DNA of 64,000 bases, from assembly GCA_030447745.1 (NCBI GenBank), contig JAUJOH010000001.1, forward strand, positions 187,440 to 251,439, written 5' to 3'. Position 1 is the first letter of the stretch, and the number at the start of each line of letters is the position of its first letter. Positions 57,774-64,000 of this stretch are shown here, one piece after another. Both the position numbers and the translations under genes were made by a program. Origin of the DNA: Chloroflexota bacterium. Lineage in GTDB: Bacteria > Chloroflexota > Limnocylindria > Limnocylindrales > CSP1-4. The notes beneath the pieces are model-generated. The model was given only the letters and a program-made list of their open reading frames with translations, did no database searches and was not told the origin of the DNA.

Positions 57774-58004
57774 TCAGCCGGCCGCCGGCGCGAAGACGAA
57801 CGAGACGAGCGAGAAGAGGACGAAGAGGACGAGCAGGACGATCGTGAACTGCCAGAGCCGGCGCTCCACCCCGCGGCGGCTCCGGTAGACGGCCGAGTCC
57901 CCGCCGAACGTGCCGGACAAACCCGTGCCGCGCGCCTGGAGCAGGATCGCGGCGATGAGCGCGAAGCTCACGATGATCTGGCCGAACGCCAGCAACGGGT
58001 TCAC
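57774..58004 (-). CDS. secG: Preprotein translocase subunit SecG
   Basis: MNPLLAFGQIIVSFALIAAILLQARGTGLSGTFGGDSAVYRSRRGVERRLWQFTIVLLVLFVLFSLVSF. Confidence 0.92.
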   Translation of the reverse strand: MNPLLAFGQIIVSFALIAAILLQARGTGLSGTFGGDSAVYRSRRGVERRLWQFTIVLLVLFVLFSLVSFVFAPAAG

Positions 58005-58082
58005 GGACGGGGGTCCCTCCTGGTGGCTCGGCGGCGGATCGTAGCACAGCCACTTCGCTCCCCGGCCCCCCGGGGACCGGGA

Positions 58083-59684
58083 TCAGCCGCGGGAGCGCGG
58101 TTCGAGCAGGCAGGTGCCCGTCATCCCGTCCCAGCGTGGCAGGCCGGCAAGTCCCAGCACCGTTGGCGCGACATCCGCGAGCACGCCGTTGCGCAATCGC
58201 CGCCCGGCCACGGCTCGACCGCGCAGCACGACCGGCACGTTGTTCAGCGAGTGCGCCGTGACAGGGGCGCCTGAGGCGTCCCGCATCTCGTCGGCGTTCC
58301 CGTGGTCGGCGGTGACCGCCAGCAGTGGGCCGACGCCGGCCGGGTCCCGCGCGTCGACGTCGTTGAGCGCTGCCACGACCCGCGCCAGACACGCGTCGAT
58401 CGCCTCCACGGCCCGAACCGTCGCGTCCCAGACCCCCGTGTGCCCCACCATGTCCGGGTTCGCGTAGTTGGCGACGACGAAGTCGTACGCGTCCGACTCG
58501 ATCGCCTCGACGAGCGCGTCCGTGACCCCCGGCGCGCTCATCTCGGGCTGGAGGTCGTACGTCGCGACCTTGGGGCTCGGGACCAGCCGCCGGTCCTCCC
58601 CGGGCCACGCCGCCTCCCGGCCGCCGTTGAAGAAGTACGTCACGTGCGCGTATTTCTCCGTCTCGGCGACGTGGAACTGGCGCCAACCGGCCTCGGAGAA
58701 GGCCTGCGCGAGCGACCGCGCCTCTTCCGGCGGGAAGGCGACTTCGACCGGCAGCCCGGCCTGGTACGCCGTCATCGTGATGACGAGGAGGTCGTGCGGC
58801 GGCGGCCGTCCATCGGGCGCGGCCCGGTCGAACCCGACGAAGTCGCGATCCGCGAGCGCGTGCGTCAGCTGCCGGGCGCGATCGGCTCGGAAGTTGCCGT
58901 GCACGATCGCGTCGCGGTCGGTGAGCCGCCCGTCGACACCGTCGATCACCGTCGGCCGAATGAACTCGTCGTTCTCGCCGCGGGCGTACCCGCCCTCGAT
59001 GGCCGATGTCGCGGAAGATGCCCGCTCCCCCACCCCGTGGACGATGGCGTCGTAGCCGCGCTCGACCCGCTCCCAGCGCTGGTCGCGGTCCATCGCGTAG
59101 TAGCGCCCGCCGACCGTGGCGATGCGAGCGTCCGGATGAGCGGCGGCGAGGCCCGACTCGAGGCCGCGGACGTGGCCCAGAGCAGAGCGCGGCGGTGTGT
59201 CGCGGCCATCGAGCAGCGCATGGATGCGCACCGCCGGCACGCGGAGTCGCGCGGCGAGCTCAACGATCGCGACGAGGTGCCGGTCATTCGCGTGGACGCC
59301 GCCCGGACCGATGAGGCTGACAACGTGGAGGCGACCCGTCTCCCGCCCCCGCTCGGCGGCGGCCAGCAGGGCCGGTCGGGTCGCGAACGAGCCGTCGGCG
59401 ATCGCCGCGTCGATCCGGGGCAGGTCCTGCAGAACGGGCCGCCCGGCGCCCAGGTTGAGATGCCCGACCTCCGAGTTGCCCATCTGGCCGGCGGGCAACC
59501 CGACCGCCTCTTCCGAGGCCCGCAGAACGGCATGCGGGGAGTCCCCTTCGAGACGGCGCCACGTCGGCATCCGGGCGGCTGCGATCGCATCAGCGGCCGG
59601 ATCGACACCGATGCCGAAGCCGTCGATCACGACGAGCACGATAGGACGGGGGCGGAGGACACCGCCTGGACGAGGGCCGGTCAC
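58083..59684 (-). CDS. gpmI: 2,3-bisphosphoglycerate-independent phosphoglycerate mutase
   Basis: PIVLVVIDGFGIG; GQMGNSEVGHLNLGAGRPVLQDLPRI; HALLDGRDTPPRSALGHV; VVANYANPDMVGHTG; VTADHGNADEM. Confidence 0.95.
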   Translation of the reverse strand: MTGPRPGGVLRPRPIVLVVIDGFGIGVDPAADAIAAARMPTWRRLEGDSPHAVLRASEEAVGLPAGQMGNSEVGHLNLGAGRPVLQDLPRIDAAIADGSFATRPALLAAAERGRETGRLHVVSLIGPGGVHANDRHLVAIVELAARLRVPAVRIHALLDGRDTPPRSALGHVRGLESGLAAAHPDARIATVGGRYYAMDRDQRWERVERGYDAIVHGVGERASSATSAIEGGYARGENDEFIRPTVIDGVDGRLTDRDAIVHGNFRADRARQLTHALADRDFVGFDRAAPDGRPPPHDLLVITMTAYQAGLPVEVAFPPEEARSLAQAFSEAGWRQFHVAETEKYAHVTYFFNGGREAAWPGEDRRLVPSPKVATYDLQPEMSAPGVTDALVEAIESDAYDFVVANYANPDMVGHTGVWDATVRAVEAIDACLARVVAALNDVDARDPAGVGPLLAVTADHGNADEMRDASGAPVTAHSLNNVPVVLRGRAVAGRRLRNGVLADVAPTVLGLAGLPRWDGMTGTCLLEPRSRG

Positions 59685-60481
59685 CCCGTGGCGATCGGGT
59701 CGAGGCGAGCCCGAGCGGTCATCGCGGCGCGGGCGACGATGCCGGCCATCTCGTCCGGCTGGAGCGACGCGCCTCCGACGAGCGCACCGTCGATCGCCGG
59801 CTCGGCCAGGAACTCCGCGATGTTCGCGGACGTGACGCTCCCGCCGTACAGGATCGGGAGCCCCGCTCCGCCGTCCGCCCAGCCGAGGTCGGCAACCGTC
59901 CGTCGGATCCCGTCGGCCATGTCCGAGGCGTCAGCGCCGCGGGCCGTGTGCCCGGTCCCGATCGCCCAGACCGGCTCGTACGCCACCACGAGGCCGCCCG
60001 CCTCGAGCACCGCGGCATCGTGCGTACCCAGCGCGCCGCGCACCTGCGCGTCGACGACGGCCTCTGCCAGCCCCGCGTCCCGCTCGTTGTGCTGCTCGCC
60101 GACGCACAGGATCGGGCGCAGCCCGGCCTCCACGGCGCGGCCGATCTTGCGACCGACGAGCATGTCCGTCTCCCCCGCATCGCGCCGCCGTTCGCTGTGG
60201 CCGACGATGACCCAGGTCGCGAGACCGGCGAGCATCGGCGCGCTCACCTCGCCGGTGAAGGCGCCGTGCAGCTCGTGGTGGACGTTCTGCGCCCCCACGG
60301 CGATCGGAGGGGCGGCATCGGCGAGCGCATCGCGGACCGCCGCCAGCGCCACGAAGGGCGGGCAGACGATCCGCACCACGTCCGCGTCGGCCGTCCGCCG
60401 CGCGATCGTCCGCGCGAGCTCGCCGGCGTCGGCGGGCGTGGTGTGCATCTTCCAGTTCGCGGCGACGATGACGGGGCGCAT
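59681..60481 (-). CDS. tpiA: Triosephosphate isomerase
   Basis: MRPVIVAANWKMHTTPADAGEL; VGAQNVHHELHGAFTGEVSAPMLAGLATWVIVGHSERR; VVAYEPVWAIGTGHTA; LPILYGGSVTSANIAEFLAEPAIDGALVGGASL. Confidence 0.96.
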   Translation of the reverse strand: MRPVIVAANWKMHTTPADAGELARTIARRTADADVVRIVCPPFVALAAVRDALADAAPPIAVGAQNVHHELHGAFTGEVSAPMLAGLATWVIVGHSERRRDAGETDMLVGRKIGRAVEAGLRPILCVGEQHNERDAGLAEAVVDAQVRGALGTHDAAVLEAGGLVVAYEPVWAIGTGHTARGADASDMADGIRRTVADLGWADGGAGLPILYGGSVTSANIAEFLAEPAIDGALVGGASLQPDEMAGIVARAAMTARARLDPIATG

Positions 60482-60489
60482 GGCCGTGA

Positions 60490-61437
60490 TCATGCCAGAG
60501 CGGTTCCGTCGATCGGGGACGCCCGCGGCGCCCGGGGGCCGGGACCCTCCACGTTCGACGGACGACGAGCCGGGGGCACCCGCGGCCGGCGCCGGTCGCG
60601 CAGACCGGCGCTCGCATCGTCGTGGAGGGCCAGCCGCTCGAGCCGCTCGAGCGCTCGCTGAACGGCCGATCGGTGGAACGAGAGCCGCTCCGCGAGCTCG
60701 GTCAGGGTCGCCTCGGGCGTCTCGCGACGGGCCTCCGCCACCGCTCGGACGACATAGGGCTGGTCGGCGAGCCGCCCGTCGCCTTCGAGCGTCTCGATCG
60801 CGGCCAGCTGGCGGCCGGCGGCGCCGACCGCGCGCTGGAGGTTCGCGGCTTCGGCGTTGAGCAGCCGGTTGAGCTCGCCGCGGAGCGCGCGCGAGACCTG
60901 CCGCGCCTCGAGCTCGAGCATCGACGCGCCCGCCCCGATCCGGCGGAGGAACGTCCCGACGCGCTCGGCGCTCTTCCAGGTCACGACGCCGCGTCCGCGG
61001 CGGACGCGCGCCGACGCCGGGAGCCCAATGTCGGCCAGGCGACCGGCGAGGACCGGCGCCTCGTCGGGAGCCACCACGAACTCGAGATGGGCGCGGCCGC
61101 CGGCGAGGCTGAGGGACCCGCGCGAAAGGAACCGGCCGCGCAGCCAGGCCGTGCGGCAGTGGTCCGGGGCGCGTTCCCAGCCGAAGGCGTCCGGCCTGGC
61201 GTCCTTCCGTGGCCGTGCCGCGGTCCCGTGCTGCGCCTGATGGCGGTCCGTCACGCCGCCCCGGCGCAACCGGACGAGCAGCCGCGCCACACTCGCCCGC
61301 CGACCGGCGAGCGCGCCCTCGAGCCCGGCCGACTCGGCGGCGCGGTCGCACGGCCGTCCCGGATCGATGGCGGCGAGTTCCGCCCGGAGGGCGGTGACGA
61401 GGTCCCGGTCGGGGTGTGCGACCGTCGTGCCCGTCAC
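60490..61437 (-). CDS. whiA: DNA-binding protein WhiA
   Basis: FGWERAPDHCRTAWLRGRFLSRGSLSLAGGRAHLEFVV; VGTFLRRIGAGASMLELEARQVSRALRGELNRLLNAEAANLQRAVGAAGRQLAAIETL; C-term HTH TPEATLTELAERLSFHRSAVQRALERL. Confidence 0.9.
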   Translation of the reverse strand: MTGTTVAHPDRDLVTALRAELAAIDPGRPCDRAAESAGLEGALAGRRASVARLLVRLRRGGVTDRHQAQHGTAARPRKDARPDAFGWERAPDHCRTAWLRGRFLSRGSLSLAGGRAHLEFVVAPDEAPVLAGRLADIGLPASARVRRGRGVVTWKSAERVGTFLRRIGAGASMLELEARQVSRALRGELNRLLNAEAANLQRAVGAAGRQLAAIETLEGDGRLADQPYVVRAVAEARRETPEATLTELAERLSFHRSAVQRALERLERLALHDDASAGLRDRRRPRVPPARRPSNVEGPGPRAPRASPIDGTALA

Positions 61438-62771
61438 GCGGTCCGAGCGAAGCCCGGGCGGCGGTGCTCCCGCTCGAGCAGCCCGAGGAGCGCGGTCGCC
61501 AGTCGCGCCGGATCGTGGTGGTGGGCGTTGTCCGGATCCACGACCTGGTCGATCGCGAGGCGGGGTGCCGGGTCGACGCCCGGCGGCCAGCGCGTCAGGC
61601 GGACGGGCTCGGCGCGGTAGGTGTCCGGTGCGCGCGCACCGACACCGCTGTTCACCAGCACCACGTCCGCGATGGCGGGGGAGGTGTGCGCGACGAGCGC
61701 CTCGACGTGCGCCGCGAGGTCGTAGTCGGACGTCTCGCCGGTCTGAGTGGCCACGTTGCAGACATAGACGCGGAGGGCCGAAGTCGACTCGACCGCGGCA
61801 CGGATCTGCGGCAGCAGGAGCGCCGGCAGGAGGCTCGTGTACAGGCTGCCGGGACCGAGGACCACGAGATCCGCCTCCTCGATCGCCTCGACGGCGTCGT
61901 CCGAGCAGGGGACGCCGTCCGGTGAGAGCCAGACGCGCTGGATGCCGCTCGAGCGGGCGATGCGCGACTGACCCGAGATCGTCGTGCCGTCCTCGAGCGC
62001 GGCGTGGAGCGTCAGCGGGATCGGGGACACCGGCAGGACCTGGCCGCGGACCGCGAGCACGCGGTTCATTCGTCGAACGCCCTCTTCGAAGTCGCCGTCC
62101 TCGATGGCTGCCATCGCGGCGATGAGCAGGTTCCCGACCGCGTGTCCCCCGAGACCGGGGTGCTCCGCCGTCCCGGTTCCGGGCGGGCCGCCGACCGGGA
62201 ACCGGTACTGGAGCAGGCCGGCCATCAGTGGCTCCGCGTCGGCGAGGGCGACGATGCAGTTTCGGATGTCGCCGACCGGCGGGATCCCGAGCTCCTCGCG
62301 CAGGACGCCGGAGGAACCGCCGTCGTCGGCAACCGTGACGACGGCGGTCAGGTTGCTGGTGTGCTCCTTGAGCCCGCGGAGCAGCGTCGACAGGCCCGTT
62401 CCGCCGCCGATCGCGACCACGCGCGGCCCGCGCGCCAGGAACCGCTTCTGGTAGATCACCTCGACCAGCGGCTGGTTCGCTCCGGCTGCCGGGCGGAACG
62501 GGTCCATGAAGGCCCGGATCACGCGGATCGCGCCGAGCACCACGAGGCTGGCCCCGAGCAGTCCCACCAGCAGGCCGCGCAGCGCGTAGGGCAGGAACTG
62601 CAGCGTGACGACGTCGATCAGCACCTCCGTCATGCCGCCCGGCTGCAGGTCGCGGGTCGCCTGCCGGATGACGTGGGCGCCGGCGACGGCGAGGAGCAGG
62701 AGCCCGACGAAAGTGACGAGCAGCCATCGCTTGATGCCGATGCCTGGCGTCAGCCATCGTCGGAGGTTCAC
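61434..62771 (-). CDS. yvcK: YvcK/CofD-family protein (gluconeogenesis factor)
   Basis: VVAIGGGTGLSTLLRGLKEHTSNLTAVVTVADDGGSSGVLREELGIPPVGDIRNCIVALAD; ADLVVLGPGSLYTSLLPALLLPQIRAAV. Confidence 0.94.
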   Translation of the reverse strand: MNLRRWLTPGIGIKRWLLVTFVGLLLLAVAGAHVIRQATRDLQPGGMTEVLIDVVTLQFLPYALRGLLVGLLGASLVVLGAIRVIRAFMDPFRPAAGANQPLVEVIYQKRFLARGPRVVAIGGGTGLSTLLRGLKEHTSNLTAVVTVADDGGSSGVLREELGIPPVGDIRNCIVALADAEPLMAGLLQYRFPVGGPPGTGTAEHPGLGGHAVGNLLIAAMAAIEDGDFEEGVRRMNRVLAVRGQVLPVSPIPLTLHAALEDGTTISGQSRIARSSGIQRVWLSPDGVPCSDDAVEAIEEADLVVLGPGSLYTSLLPALLLPQIRAAVESTSALRVYVCNVATQTGETSDYDLAAHVEALVAHTSPAIADVVLVNSGVGARAPDTYRAEPVRLTRWPPGVDPAPRLAIDQVVDPDNAHHHDPARLATALLGLLEREHRRPGFARTA

Positions 62772-62777
62772 GTGGCG

Positions 62778-63716
62778 CTACGTCCGCTCGAGCTCGCGAT
62801 GGAAGACGGCAACCGGACCGAAGCCGCGCTCTCGGAGCCACGCCGCGAGCTCCTCGGTCAGCACGATCGACCGGTGGTAGCCGCCCGTGCAGCCGATGGC
62901 GACGGTCAGCCGGTTCTTGCCCTCGGACACGTAGGCCGGCACGGCAAACTCGAGGAACCCGCGCAGCGACTCGAGGAACTTCGTCGCCAGCGGCTGGCCG
63001 AGCACGTAGGCCTTCACGGAATCGGTCAGCCCGGACAGCTGCCGCAGGTCGTCGACGTAGTAGGGGTTCTGGAGGAACCGGATGTCGAACATCAGGTCCG
63101 CGTCGAGCGGCACCCCGTACTTGAACCCGAAGCTGATCAGCTGAATGGCCAGCGTCTCCGGGCCGACCCGATCGCCGAGGTGGCTGAACAGCTTCTCGCG
63201 CAGCTCGCGGAGCGACAGGTCGGAGGTGTCGAGGACGACATCCGACGCGACCCGGATGGGCTCGAGGATCCGCCGCTCCTGCGCGATCGAGCTCGCGATG
63301 CCGCGCTGATCCGCCAGCGGATGGCGGTGTCGCGTCTCCGAGAAGCGCCGGATGAGCACCTCGTCCCGGGCGTCGAGGAAGAAAATCTGCGGCCGGATGC
63401 CGCGTCCCTCGAGGGCGCCGCGCATGGCGGCCAGCGCGACCGGCGCATCGCCGGCACGGACGTCGAGCACGATCGCCACCCGGGCGAAGCGGTGGCGGTC
63501 GGCCGACACGAGCTCCGCCAACTCCGGGAGCAGCTCGCCCGGCAGGTTGTCGACGACCGAGTAGCCGAGATCCTCGAACAGCTTCGCGGCCGCCGTCTTG
63601 CCGCCGCCGGACAGCCCGGTGACGATGACGACGTGCTGGTCGCCGAGCCCGTCGTCGACGACCGGCTCGCCCGGGGCTGCTGCCGGCGGGGGGCCGGGTT
63701 GCTGGGCAGTGGTCAC
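62778..63716 (-). CDS. rapZ: RNase adapter RapZ (YvcJ, P-loop)
   Basis: VIVTGLSGGGKTAAAKLFEDLGYSVVDNLPGELL; FLDARDEVLIRRFSETRHRHPL; FKYGVPLDADLMFDIRFLQNPYYVDDLR; VAIGCTGGYHRSIVLTEELA. Confidence 0.95.
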   Translation of the reverse strand: MTTAQQPGPPPAAAPGEPVVDDGLGDQHVVIVTGLSGGGKTAAAKLFEDLGYSVVDNLPGELLPELAELVSADRHRFARVAIVLDVRAGDAPVALAAMRGALEGRGIRPQIFFLDARDEVLIRRFSETRHRHPLADQRGIASSIAQERRILEPIRVASDVVLDTSDLSLRELREKLFSHLGDRVGPETLAIQLISFGFKYGVPLDADLMFDIRFLQNPYYVDDLRQLSGLTDSVKAYVLGQPLATKFLESLRGFLEFAVPAYVSEGKNRLTVAIGCTGGYHRSIVLTEELAAWLRERGFGPVAVFHRELERT

Positions 63717-63778
63717 GGGGCCCAGTCTACCGCCGCCCGCACGCCCCCCTTCCCGAGCACGCTGAACGGCGCCGCCGC

Positions 63779-64000
63779 TCAGCGGCCGGTGCGCGCGATG
63801 ACGAAGGCGGTCCCCTCGAACAGGAGGTACATCGTGCCGCCGAGGACGAACGGGCTGACCAGGTCGCCGCCGGGTGTGGCGATGGCCGAGAAGATGGCGA
63901 TGCCAAGGATCACGAAGCGGCGGGCCGCCCGAAGCGCCCCCGAGGTGACGATCCCGACCCGGGACAGGCCGAACAGCAGGATCGGGAACTCCATCACCAG
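63779..64000 (-). CDS. tatC: Sec-independent translocase TatC, C-terminal part (5' end off the window)
   Basis: EFPILLFGLSRVGIVTSGALRAARRFVILGIAIFSAIATPGGDLVSPFVLGGTMYLLFEGTAFVIAR. Confidence 0.8.
   Translation of the reverse strand: MVMEFPILLFGLSRVGIVTSGALRAARRFVILGIAIFSAIATPGGDLVSPFVLGGTMYLLFEGTAFVIARTGR

Overview
High-GC bacterial chromosome segment, probably Chloroflexota (Limnocylindria/Ellin6529-like); this placement is inferred from protein flavour only. Two stretches of ordinary housekeeping genes (about 1-21.8 kb and 54.0-64 kb: priA, gmk, rluD, lspA, ileS, LCP, GT2, ilvE, rpsR-ssb-rpsF, htpX, lemA, secG, gpmI, tpiA, whiA, yvcK, rapZ, tatC) flank a putative ~32.2-kb integrative element or genomic island. 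The island sits in tRNA-Cys(GCA). A 46-bp 3' tRNA fragment (21800-21845) repeats the 3' part of the intact tRNA (53991-54036) with two mismatches. A tyrosine integrase, an HTH/excisionase-like gene and paired TTGCTACCG repeats on both arms support this. Island cargo is metabolic and regulatory: (i) a nucleoside-type BMP/ABC importer, nucleoside phosphorylase, cupin, MtnB/class II aldolase-like and MtnA cassette, a candidate uptake and salvage route for methylthioadenosine or 5'-deoxynucleosides; (ii) a membrane sulfite-oxidase-like molybdoprotein between two FemAB/FemX-like paralogs; (iii) two ECF sigma/anti-sigma modules (one sigma degraded) and two paralogs of an unknown protein family; (iv) a two-component system, a nitrilase and a polysaccharide deacetylase. 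A clear c-di-GMP-I (GEMM-I) riboswitch lies at about 19509-19601, directly upstream of a 36-codon ORF. Many long + strand ORFs in the supplied track are GC-driven shadow ORFs and were not annotated. All calls come from reading the sequence; no searches were run.
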